Source: Bacteroidota bacterium (GTDB lineage: Bacteria > Bacteroidota > Bacteroidia > Chitinophagales > Saprospiraceae). From it: 38,710 nucleotides of DNA. Positions 31,346 to 38,710 of this stretch are shown piece by piece. The position numbers and the translations under genes are program-made. Below the pieces are notes generated by a model, which was not told where the DNA came from, did no database searches, and was given only the letters and a program-made list of their open reading frames with translations. Where the stretch lies: assembly GCA_017857395.1 (NCBI GenBank), contig JAFMDF010000057.1:1-38710 (forward strand). The letters are read 5' to 3'. Within the stretch, counting starts at the first letter, position 1; each line of letters opens with the position of its first letter.

Positions 31346-32836
31346 TTATTTTTTTAAAGACAAATGCTGCCCCATAAAAACATCTTTCAAAACTTCTCCT
31401 TTATAAATCACCATTTTCCCACCAACAAAAACATATTCCACGCCACTCGATTCCTGATAAGGATTTTCATAAGTTCCATGGTCTTGAATGGTAGCGGCAT
31501 CAAAAATGGTCAAATCTGCATGCGCACCAACAGCAATCCGACCTTTTTTAGCAAAAACAGGCGAAATTTCTTCCAATCGTTTCGCAGGTAAATAAGACAT
31601 TTTCCCAATCGCCTCGGATAAAGTCATTAATTTTTCTTCCCGAACATATTTCGCTAATATTTTAGAAAAAGTACCAATCCCTCTAGGTGTCACCTTTTTA
31701 TCTCTAGAAATAACAGGCATCGCATCAGAGGCAATCATCACCGTTGGGTTTTTTAAGCCAATTCGATTCCAATCCTCCTTACCATAATGATGGATAATCG
31801 CACCAGTTGGTTGCTCTTTTCTATACTTTTCCCAAGTCTCCTTTGTTAAATATTCTCCTGTATCTGACCATTGTACATCTTCGTAAGTAATGCCGAAGAT
31901 GGTTTGCCAATCTCTATTAAAAACATCAGCCGAGATAGTTGTCGAACCTGCTGTATATGGATACATTTCTACACTAATATCGGCTCCATTTTTATTAGCT
32001 ATTTCAATTCTTTCCAACCAAGATGCTATTTTCCCCATGGCATTCGCTTGTAAATGGCAAATATGAACAGGTGCTTTCAAGGATTCAGATAAGGCAATGA
32101 CTTCTTCCAAACCAGCAGGGTCGCCTTGCACACCTCTACGAATATGCACGCAAACTGGTGCTTTTCTTTCCGCTGCCACTTCAAAAATCATTTTTAATTC
32201 TTCGGGATTAACCGCACTATCCATATAATCCAATAATAAACCGATACCAATTCCGCCTTCATCCAAGCCTTGATGTAATAATTGCCGCATGGCTGCAATC
32301 TGCTCGGTCGTCGCTTTTTGTGTAAAAGCTATTTCTGGATGAATGGCACCTTTATGCGAAAAGATATAAGCCTCATCTTTACCTTCCATTACTTTAATTC
32401 TAATAGCAAAATAACCTACAGAAGCGCCATGATGAATATGAGCACCCTTTTTTAAAAATTGACCATAACCACTTTGTGGAAAAGCACCTGCTTCTAAATC
32501 AAGTGCAGTTGTCACCCCATCTTTTAATTGAAAGTATTGTCCCAAAGGGGTAGGCGTATGGGAATGCAAATCAATGAAGCCTGGTGCAACGACTAAATTT
32601 TTAGCATCAATAATCTGCTTGCCCTGTAATTTTTCAGGACTAATAGCTACAATCGTATCTCCTTGGATAGCGATATTTAAAATAGCATCAGTTTGGTTGG
32701 CAGGATTAATGACTCTGCCATGTTGGATGACCAAATCATAAATATTTTGGTCAACCAATTCTTTGGTGTTTGTGCTAGGATTACTGCAATTTAGTAGCAA
32801 GATGCATGATGAAAGATAAAATATTATTTTTTTCAT
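31346..32836 (-). CDS. Amidohydrolase lipoprotein (N-acyl-D-amino-acid deacylase-like)
   Basis: 496 aa. The lipobox LLNC with C17 marks an outer- or inner-membrane lipoprotein, facing the periplasm. Residues 33-75 and 440-490 form the small beta-domain. The TIM barrel has the metal motif DLHSH (H91, H93), HIR (about H227), HICHLQANAM (about H258/H261) and SDAMP. These are the marks of the D-aminoacylase/dihydroorotase-like subgroup. It is predicted to hydrolyse an N-acyl amide or cyclic amide at a zinc centre; the substrate is not set. It is divergent from the FCD regulator, and its residues 27-30 (LVDQ) are encoded by a copy of the regulator's likely operator. Confidence 0.85.
   Translation of the reverse strand: MKKIIFYLSSCILLLNCSNPSTNTKELVDQNIYDLVIQHGRVINPANQTDAILNIAIQGDTIVAISPEKLQGKQIIDAKNLVVAPGFIDLHSHTPTPLGQYFQLKDGVTTALDLEAGAFPQSGYGQFLKKGAHIHHGASVGYFAIRIKVMEGKDEAYIFSHKGAIHPEIAFTQKATTEQIAAMRQLLHQGLDEGGIGIGLLLDYMDSAVNPEELKMIFEVAAERKAPVCVHIRRGVQGDPAGLEEVIALSESLKAPVHICHLQANAMGKIASWLERIEIANKNGADISVEMYPYTAGSTTISADVFNRDWQTIFGITYEDVQWSDTGEYLTKETWEKYRKEQPTGAIIHHYGKEDWNRIGLKNPTVMIASDAMPVISRDKKVTPRGIGTFSKILAKYVREEKLMTLSEAIGKMSYLPAKRLEEISPVFAKKGRIAVGAHADLTIFDAATIQDHGTYENPYQESSGVEYVFVGGKMVIYKGEVLKDVFMGQHLSLKK
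32747..32759. promoter_or_regulatory. Operator copy inside the amidohydrolase coding region
   Basis: TTGGTCAACCAAT on the plus strand, identical to the three copies near 33011-33080. It lies 78-90 nt into the amidohydrolase gene, where a bound repressor could block elongation. Its role is inferred from identity only. Confidence 0.5.
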
Positions 32837-33010
32837 GTTTATTTAAATTTTGTTAGCTTTTATTTGAATGTTTATTATGTCTATTAATATACAGTTGATT
32901 ATCAATAAGATACAAAATGGTAGACGATTTTATTAAAAAGTAAATATACAGGAAAAGGGTTTATAATTATTAGTGTTTGTTGTGTTGAATGAAAAAAAAC
33001 AAAAATAAAT

Positions 33011-33023
33011 TTGGTCAACCAAT
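33011..33023. promoter_or_regulatory. Operator copy 1
   Basis: TTGGTCAACCAAT: inverted half-sites TTGGT and ACCAA spaced by 2 bp. This arrangement resembles the sites of hexuronate FCD regulators UxuR and ExuR (TTGGT-AT-ACCAA) as recalled. It covers the -33 box. Confidence 0.65.
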
Positions 33024-33040
33024 TTATTATTTTACCTTTG
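33011..33040 (+). promoter_or_regulatory. Promoter of the FCD regulator with operator on the -33 box
   Basis: TTG at 33011-33013, 19 bp, then TACCTTTG at 33033-33040, which fits the Bacteroidota consensus very well. The TTG is the first three bases of operator copy 1 (33011-33023). Transcription should begin near 33047. Confidence 0.7.
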
Positions 33041-33052
33041 TTTTTGTTGAAA

Positions 33053-33080
33053 TTGGTCAACCAATAATTGGTCAACCAAT
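33053..33080. promoter_or_regulatory. Operator copies 2 and 3
   Basis: TTGGTCAACCAAT at 33053-33065 and again at 33068-33080, start-to-start 15 bp. Both lie just downstream of the predicted transcription start and before the regulator ATG at 33117, so they would act as a roadblock or with copy 1 by looping. Confidence 0.65.
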
Positions 33081-33116
33081 TTTATTGTGAAATTATACCA
33101 GAAACTAACGATAAAT

Positions 33117-33830
33117 ATGTTAAAAAATTTTCGGGAAATAGCGGTGGAAACGCCCGTGGATAAGATAATCAAGCAGATAAGAAGTTTAATCTCTTCAGGA
33201 CAATTGCAGCCAGGCGACAAACTGCCTTCTGAACGAAAGTTAGCGGAGCGATTAGGTGTTGGAAGAACGCAAGTTAGAGATGCTATAGCCAAATTGGACT
33301 TTTATGGAATTTTAAAAACCATGCCTCAAAGCGGTACGGTGGTAGCAGGTATAGGAATAACGGCGCTGGAAGGCTTGATCACAGATGTTTTGAAACTAGA
33401 AGATAGCGACTTTAGCGATTTAGTCGAAACTAGAGTTTTATTAGAAACACAGGCTGCTAGAACAGCGGCGATGCGACGAACAACTGATGATATTGTTAAT
33501 ATGAAGAATGCCTTGGATGCTTATGAAAAGAAAGTAAAGCAAGGCGTACCAGCATTAGAAGAAGATTTATTATTTCATTTAAAGATTGCAGAGGCAGGTA
33601 GAAATTCTGTGCTGAAATCTTTGATGTTAATTATTACCCCTGATATTGTTAAGAATTTTACGAAATTAGATGTTTGTAAGGACGGAAGATTCTACAAATC
33701 TTTAGAAGAACACAAAGTAATATTAGAACACATCGTTAATCAAGAACCTGAATTAGCTGCGAAAGCTATGGAAGAACATTTGCAAGATGTAACAGATTAC
33801 AGCAAGAGATTGAAGGAGAATAGAGGGTAA
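33117..33830 (+). CDS. GntR/FadR-type (FCD) transcriptional regulator
   Basis: 237 aa from the ATG at 33117; an in-frame GTG at 33087 would add 10 residues but overlaps the region right after the operators. Residues about 13-75 are a winged helix with the GntR pattern TPVDKIIKQIRSLISSGQ, then LPSERKLAERLGVGRTQVRDAI and a wing (MPQSGTVVAG). Residues about 95-230 are the FCD ligand domain of helices, with ETRVLLETQAARTAA, LLFHLKIAEAG and EEHKVILEHIVN carrying the D/H metal or ligand positions. Small carboxylic or sugar acids are common ligands of this family. Autoregulation and control of SusCD and the amidohydrolase are inferred from the operators around its promoter. Confidence 0.9.
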   Translation: MLKNFREIAVETPVDKIIKQIRSLISSGQLQPGDKLPSERKLAERLGVGRTQVRDAIAKLDFYGILKTMPQSGTVVAGIGITALEGLITDVLKLEDSDFSDLVETRVLLETQAARTAAMRRTTDDIVNMKNALDAYEKKVKQGVPALEEDLLFHLKIAEAGRNSVLKSLMLIITPDIVKNFTKLDVCKDGRFYKSLEEHKVILEHIVNQEPELAAKAMEEHLQDVTDYSKRLKENRG

Positions 33831-33877
33831 CAATTAATACGCTATTTTTTTCTTTTAATACGCTAATTTTAGAATAA

Positions 33878-33914
33878 AAAAAGAGTTAACAATTTTACCT
33901 GCTAACCCTTTTTA
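33878..33914 (+). terminator. Terminator after the FCD regulator gene
   Basis: AAAAAGAGTTAAC (33878-33890) pairs with GCTAACCCTTTTT (33901-33913) at 11 of 13 positions and ends in T. It lies 47 nt after the stop, separating the regulator from susC. Confidence 0.6.
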
Positions 33915-33988
33915 ATAACTATTGATAATCAGCGATAACAATTTAGCTAATTAAAGTTGGTCAATTCAAGTCAGAAAGAACGACCTTC

Positions 33989-34013
33989 CTTAAAGTTTTG
34001 GTAGAACTTTAAG
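33989..34013 (+). promoter_or_regulatory. Leader hairpin upstream of susC
   Basis: CTTAAAGTT (33989-33997) and AACTTTAAG (34005-34013) pair exactly around TTGGTAG, 96 nt before the susC ATG. A degenerate operator (TTGGTCAATTCAA at 33957) lies just before it. A regulatory role is possible but unproven. Confidence 0.35.
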
Positions 34014-34108
34014 CCGATATTTTTATGCAGAAAATCAAGTAGTTACATGCTTAATGAAGCTCATCACTAGTTGAGCCATTTTATAAAACAATTTTAAATC
34101 ATTGAATT

Positions 34109-37100
34109 ATGGTGGACAATTTAACAAAAAAATTGCACTGCATCAAATTTGGATTAGCCCTTTCCATAATGATGCTCCTACTTCCGGTATTCTCCAGAGG
34201 AGATACAAATTTGAATAACAATGTTATTTCGATTGATAAAATAGCACAGACCATTACAGGTACTGTAACAGATACAGATTCTGGAGAACCTTTAATAGGG
34301 GTAAATGTCTTGATTAAAGGCACCTCAAGAGGTACAATAACCGACTTTGATGGTAATTATTCTATTGAAGGAAATGAAGGAGAAATTTTAGTTTTTAGCT
34401 ATACAGGCTACAAAGACTTAGAAGTACCAATTGGTAATCAAACCATTATCAATTTAGGGTTAAGTGAGGATGTTGCTCAACTAGATGAAGTAGTCGTAAT
34501 TGGATACGGTACGCAGAAAAAATCACACTTAACAGGTTCTGTTTCTAAGGTTGAAAATAAAAAATTAGACCAAATGGCGGTCGCTAGAATTGATGATGCG
34601 CTAATAGGTCAAGTGTCTGGAGTTAATATTCAAGCAACTTCAGCAGAAGCTGGTGCTGCTCCTACTATTACAGTCAGAGGATTTGGTTCAGTAAATGCTG
34701 CATCTGGACCTGCAGTAGTAGTAGATGGGCTGGTTGTAGATTCAGATTTTCTAGGAAATATGAATATGAACGATATCGCCTCCTTTGAAGTTTTAAAGGA
34801 TGCTGCTTCTGCTGCTATTTATGGTAGTGAAGGATCGAATGGTGTCATTTTGATTACGACAAAGAGTGGTGAAGCTGGTGAAACTAAATTTAGTTATGAA
34901 ACTTTCGTAGGTCGGAAAGAGGCGTTTGGAAGTGATAATTATAAGAAGAGTGTTGCTGACTGGGCTGCAAAAGAATTGGCTGAAAGTGGCGAGCTTTCTA
35001 ATAATACCCAATACGCACAAGAATTAGTTGCCTTAACTGGTATTGACAGAGATTGGCAAGATGTTTTCTTTGACGGTGGAAATATTCAAAGTCATTCTTT
35101 TTCTGCCAGAGGCGGAAGTGAGAAAACAAAATTTAGTACCTCTTTAAGATATTTACATGATGAAGGAGTTGTCATTACGGATGACTACAAATTCTATTCG
35201 GTAAAATTAAAGATGGATACCAAAGTGACGGATAGATTGAAATTTGGAATGAGCGCTACTCCTTCTTTTTCAAGACGAAGAGCTTTACCAACCTCTATAC
35301 ATAACCCTATCAGACAATCTCCGTGGTTACCAATTTACCATACGGAAGCAACGCTACCATATATTAATAGAGGTTCCTATCCAGATGTTGGTGTAGGAGA
35401 TTATTTTTTGGAGAATCATTTAATTAATAAAGAAATTAATAATAGTGGTACTTCTAGTAGACCACGTACTTCAGGAGATATGAATCCTTATGCTCAATAT
35501 GTTGAAAGAGAGCATTATGAGAATAAAACGGCTTTATTAGGTTCTACTTATTTAAGTTACAAAATTGCAGATGGGCTTACCGCCAAAACATCGCTCGGTA
35601 TTACTATAGAAAATCGTAAAAGAACAAGATGGAACGGTACGAAGCATCATGCAAGTGCAAGTAGAGCCTCTTATCAATTACAAAATAGAGCTCGAAATCG
35701 AATAATTTCAGATAATACTTTATCCTATAATAAAGACATTGGTAGTCACGAGATTAATACGCTAGTAGGTGCAACTTTCCAAAAAAGGACTGCTCAAAAT
35801 AGTATAATTAATGGTACTGGATATTCTAATGATTTATTGAAGAATTTACAAGGCGCAACTTTAGTTACATTAGGCGAAGAAGTCAATGCTGAACAAAATA
35901 AGATTGGTTACTTTGCTAGAATTAATTATGCTTTCGCCAATAAATATTTAGTGAATGCCTCTTTTAGACGAGATGGTAGTTCTGTTTTTGGTAGAGACCA
36001 AAAATGGGGTAATTTCCCTGCCGTTTCTGTAGGTTGGAATGCGCACAATGAAGATGCCTTAAGCGGTAGTGCAATAAGTAGATTGAAATTTAGAGTGAGT
36101 TACGGATTGACAGGTAATGAGAATTTTAATGTAGGTAGCACTATTGTAAATACTTACCCTTATTTGGCATTATTAAACAATTCCAATGCGGTTACTGACG
36201 GTGGTATTACGCCAGGTGTCTCCCCGCTTAATATAGCAAATACCTTATTACAATGGGAAGCTTCAAAGGAATTCAATCCAGGAATTGATTTCGGATTTTT
36301 GGAAAACAGAGTAACAGGATCGTTGGATTATTATGTAAGAACTAGTGATCAATTACTACTACAAAACCCTGTTTCTTATGTTACTGGATTTAGTAGCGGT
36401 ATTGTGAATTTAGGAGAGGTAGAGAATTCAGGGATGGAGCTTGAATTGAGAACTAGAAATATCTCTAATAGCAACTTTAAGTGGAATACTGTTTTAATAG
36501 CCTCCACCAACAAAAATGAATTACTAAGTTTTGGTGAATCAGATGGCGCATTATTAGAGGATGGTTTTGGTAGAAACTCACAATGGATAAATTCTGTTGG
36601 TCACCCTATCTCCTCTTTTTATGGATTTGTTAAAGATGAAGAAATAGGGACAGAATATTATGATTCGCCTTATATTCCAATTAACGGGGTATCCGAAGAT
36701 GTAATTGTTAAAGATTTAAATGGTGATGGTCTAATTACGAATGACGATAAGACGATTCTTGGAGATCCGTATGCAGACTTAGTATGGAGTTTGACCAATG
36801 AATTTATAGTTGGTAATTTTGATTTTTCTGTGATGATACAAGGAAGTCAAGGTGCTGAGGTGAAAAATATTGGAGATCAATATTTCGGTACACATTGGCA
36901 AGGCAGTACTTCTGATGTGAATGCAGTTGTAGAGGCTGGTATTATTTCTCATGCTTCTTTCCTTCAACCAAGAATACATACCGACGAAGTTGTTCAAAGT
37001 GCAGGCTACTTTTCCTTACGGAACATAAACATTGGGTATACTTTATCCCCTAGACAATTATCTCAATTAGGCATAGGAAATGTAAGAATTTATGCATCTG

Positions 37101-37252
37101 GTCAGAATTTGATTTATAAGACATCTGATGAGTACAATGGTTTCAACCCTGAATATATTGATACGAATAATAGTCCTAGAGCTTATGGATCTCAAAGAGC
37201 TGGTACTCCTTTATTTAGTACGGTATCATTTGGTCTGAATGTTAATTTTTAA
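34109..37252 (+). CDS. SusC/RagA-type TonB-linked outer-membrane protein
   Basis: 1047 aa outer-membrane transporter. A signal peptide at about 1-31 is followed by a carboxypeptidase-like regulatory domain (about 47-122, ITGTVTDTDSGEPLIGVNV and GTITDFDGNYSIE). The SusC motif LDEVVVIGYGTQKKS opens the plug (125-139, then GSVSKVENKKLD, GQVSGVNIQ, TVRGFGSVN and DAASAAIYGSEGSNGVILITT). The barrel runs from about 250 to 1047, ending VSFGLNVNF with a terminal Phe. It takes up an oligomeric or amphiphilic substrate with the SusD lipoprotein encoded 99 bp downstream and energy from TonB. The substrate is unknown; the neighbouring deacylase and FCD regulator suggest acylated amino-acid or sugar-acid compounds. 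Confidence 0.95.
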   Translation: MVDNLTKKLHCIKFGLALSIMMLLLPVFSRGDTNLNNNVISIDKIAQTITGTVTDTDSGEPLIGVNVLIKGTSRGTITDFDGNYSIEGNEGEILVFSYTGYKDLEVPIGNQTIINLGLSEDVAQLDEVVVIGYGTQKKSHLTGSVSKVENKKLDQMAVARIDDALIGQVSGVNIQATSAEAGAAPTITVRGFGSVNAASGPAVVVDGLVVDSDFLGNMNMNDIASFEVLKDAASAAIYGSEGSNGVILITTKSGEAGETKFSYETFVGRKEAFGSDNYKKSVADWAAKELAESGELSNNTQYAQELVALTGIDRDWQDVFFDGGNIQSHSFSARGGSEKTKFSTSLRYLHDEGVVITDDYKFYSVKLKMDTKVTDRLKFGMSATPSFSRRRALPTSIHNPIRQSPWLPIYHTEATLPYINRGSYPDVGVGDYFLENHLINKEINNSGTSSRPRTSGDMNPYAQYVEREHYENKTALLGSTYLSYKIADGLTAKTSLGITIENRKRTRWNGTKHHASASRASYQLQNRARNRIISDNTLSYNKDIGSHEINTLVGATFQKRTAQNSIINGTGYSNDLLKNLQGATLVTLGEEVNAEQNKIGYFARINYAFANKYLVNASFRRDGSSVFGRDQKWGNFPAVSVGWNAHNEDALSGSAISRLKFRVSYGLTGNENFNVGSTIVNTYPYLALLNNSNAVTDGGITPGVSPLNIANTLLQWEASKEFNPGIDFGFLENRVTGSLDYYVRTSDQLLLQNPVSYVTGFSSGIVNLGEVENSGMELELRTRNISNSNFKWNTVLIASTNKNELLSFGESDGALLEDGFGRNSQWINSVGHPISSFYGFVKDEEIGTEYYDSPYIPINGVSEDVIVKDLNGDGLITNDDKTILGDPYADLVWSLTNEFIVGNFDFSVMIQGSQGAEVKNIGDQYFGTHWQGSTSDVNAVVEAGIISHASFLQPRIHTDEVVQSAGYFSLRNINIGYTLSPRQLSQLGIGNVRIYASGQNLIYKTSDEYNGFNPEYIDTNNSPRAYGSQRAGTPLFSTVSFGLNVNF

Positions 37253-37351
37253 CATTCTTTGACAAGTGCTTCCGATAGAGATAGGAACAAGTCATAAAGA
37301 CTTTTTTACTGGATTTGTCAAAAATAATTTTAATTATCAAAATTAACAATA

Positions 37352-38710
37352 ATGAAATTTAATAAATATATAGTACTCGCAGTAATAGGAATTATGTTCC
37401 ATTCCTGTGATACAGATGAGTTTTTAAACCCATTGCCAGATTCGGCTATCGTTGTGGATGCCTTCTTTGCCTCTGATGATGATGTATTGTCTGGGATTAT
37501 AGGAATCTACGATGCCATACAAGGGGTCAATGAAAATACACAGACCAATATTACTAGAGCGAATCGAGGGATACAATTTGAATATATGTTATCCGAAATG
37601 CGTACAGATAATACTCGGACAGCAACTATAGAAGGAACAAAAGCTGATTTTCATCGATATAGAGTGAATCCTGATAATATACAATCAGAAGATATGTATC
37701 AGTCTATGTACGATGTTATTTTTAGAGCAAATAATGTTCTGAACTTTATTGATGTTGCAGATGCAGATAATCAAGCTGCTTATACAGCTGAAGCTAAGTT
37801 TTTAAGAGCTTATGCCTATTTTAAATTAGTTCGATTGTTTGGTGATGTACCTTTGGTAACTACAGTAGTAACCCCTGATCAGACGGATTTGATTTTTACT
37901 AGAGCAGCTACTGCAAGCGTTTATGAGCAAATCGTTTCAGATTTGCAAGATGGAGTGGTTAATTTAGATAATAGCCATAAGTCAAGAGCATCGAAAGCAG
38001 CGGCACAAGGTCTTTTGGCAAAGGTATATTTAACTCAACCAAGTCCTAATTATACAGAAGCTGCGCAATTATGTAATAGTATTATTACAAGCGGGGCATT
38101 TTCTTTAGAAAGTGATTTTAATGATGTCTTTTATAATGAATTGAATGACGAAATTATTTTTGCTATTCAATATGAATCAGGAAATTCTCAGGAAAGTCAA
38201 AGCTTTTCGGCTGAATTTACTGCAACAATTCGTCAAGGTAGAGAAGATGGTCATAACATCGTCAACGACAACCTTATAGCAGATTTTCAAGCAATTGGTG
38301 GAAATAGAACGGAAACTTCCTATTGGAATGCTGGTAGATTTACTGAGGTGGCAAAATTTTTACCTGAAGGATCTGACATTACGACTATTCCAGCTACTTA
38401 TGGTCCAAGTCCTCGGGATGCGGGTAATGATGTGATTGTTTTACGTTATGCAGATGTGTTATTAATGCATGCAGAGGCTATTTTAGCAGGTCGAGGCGAA
38501 ACCTCAGAAGCTGCTGCAATAGATTCTTATAATGCGGTCAGACAAAGAGCAGGATTTGAAGATCGTCCTTCCTCAGTTACTAAAAATGCATTACTTCAGG
38601 AAAGACGGGTAGAATTGGCATTTGAAAATCAACGTTTCTATGATTTGTTGAGGTTCGGAGTTGCTGATGACGTATTAAGTGCTCATGCTGCTGAAATGGG
38701 ATACTCTAGT
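37352..38710 (+). CDS. SusD/RagB-type lipoprotein, 3' end outside the window
   Basis: 453 codons are seen without a stop; the window cuts the last part. The start ATG at 37352 gives MKFNKYIVLAVIGIMFHSC with the lipobox Cys C19. The SusD fold is recognisable from DTDEFLNPLPDSAIV, then DDVLSGIIGIYDAIQG, EAKFLRAYAYFKLVRLFGD (TPR helices), KAAAQGLLAKVYLTQPS, YADVLLMHAEAIL and the C-terminal LLQERRVELAFENQRFYDLL. Family members are about 480-560 aa, so little is missing. It caps SusC on the cell surface and binds substrate. Confidence 0.95.
   Translation, partial: MKFNKYIVLAVIGIMFHSCDTDEFLNPLPDSAIVVDAFFASDDDVLSGIIGIYDAIQGVNENTQTNITRANRGIQFEYMLSEMRTDNTRTATIEGTKADFHRYRVNPDNIQSEDMYQSMYDVIFRANNVLNFIDVADADNQAAYTAEAKFLRAYAYFKLVRLFGDVPLVTTVVTPDQTDLIFTRAATASVYEQIVSDLQDGVVNLDNSHKSRASKAAAQGLLAKVYLTQPSPNYTEAAQLCNSIITSGAFSLESDFNDVFYNELNDEIIFAIQYESGNSQESQSFSAEFTATIRQGREDGHNIVNDNLIADFQAIGGNRTETSYWNAGRFTEVAKFLPEGSDITTIPATYGPSPRDAGNDVIVLRYADVLLMHAEAILAGRGETSEAAAIDSYNAVRQRAGFEDRPSSVTKNALLQERRVELAFENQRFYDLLRFGVADDVLSAHAAEMGYSS

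Noticed and set aside
33032-33292. 86-aa minus-strand frame over the regulator promoter
   Set aside because: It overlaps the operators and the winged-helix coding region; its codons follow the operator repeats (LVDQ twice), so it is a by-product of those.
33989-34013. Riboswitch before susC
   Set aside because: Only one simple 9-bp hairpin is present, without a multi-stem core or conserved bases of a known class.

Overview
The window is AT-rich DNA from a member of the Bacteroidota. The lineage markers are a SusC/SusD pair, the gliding genes gldA, gldF and gldG, a secreted SprB-repeat protein with a type B type-IX-secretion C-terminus, and promoters of the Bacteroidota type (TTG, about 19-20 bp, TAnnTTTG). 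A mevalonate-type isoprenoid gene pair (type 2 IPP isomerase and class II HMG-CoA reductase) fits Saprospiria or Flavobacteriia-like relatives. That finer placement is inference.

Layout. 1-8100 is housekeeping: acyl-ACP thioesterase, an MsbA-like ABC exporter, a Zn-ribbon Nudix hydrolase, a periplasmic TonB-C/TPR protein, a decayed gene, then fni and HMG-CoA reductase. 8142-13135 holds a DUF2027/Smr protein, a small membrane protein next to a broken small gene, and the 1030-aa T9SS cargo protein. 13541-15760 is a two-gene operon: a cysteine-desulfurase-like PLP enzyme and a glycosyltransferase with an added Rossmann-like C-terminus. 16022-17386 holds a haloalkane dehalogenase bracketed by palindromic elements. 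17427-21952 (minus strand) is gldA, an unknown secreted protein, gldF and gldG, with repeats in every gap. 22134-27315 has a CPCC protein, a large Asp-box beta-propeller protein, a tRNA-Leu(CAA) with its own promoter and terminator, and a beta-hydroxyacid dehydrogenase followed by a small Cys-rich protein. 27625-31287 is amidase, ankyrin protein and an IlvD/Edd-type sugar-acid dehydratase. 31346 to the end is a regulated catabolic locus: an amidohydrolase lipoprotein, a divergent GntR/FCD regulator, then SusC and SusD (cut by the window edge).

The best-supported regulatory unit is the last one. Four identical copies of TTGGTCAACCAAT lie at and around the regulator promoter: one on the -33 box, two just after the predicted transcription start, and one inside the 5' coding part of the divergent amidohydrolase gene. 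This suggests an autoregulated, ligand-responsive circuit that couples outer-membrane uptake (SusCD) to hydrolysis of an N-acyl or lactam-type compound.

The second theme is a dense set of intergenic palindromes. These include a 244-bp nested inverted-repeat element, two hairpins with 28-bp arms, a family with ATCCGTTG...CAACGGAT ends, and a GATTTGCTAAA family that appears to extend into the 5' end of one gene. Two small genes are visibly broken. No CRISPR array, transposase, phage gene or rRNA was seen.
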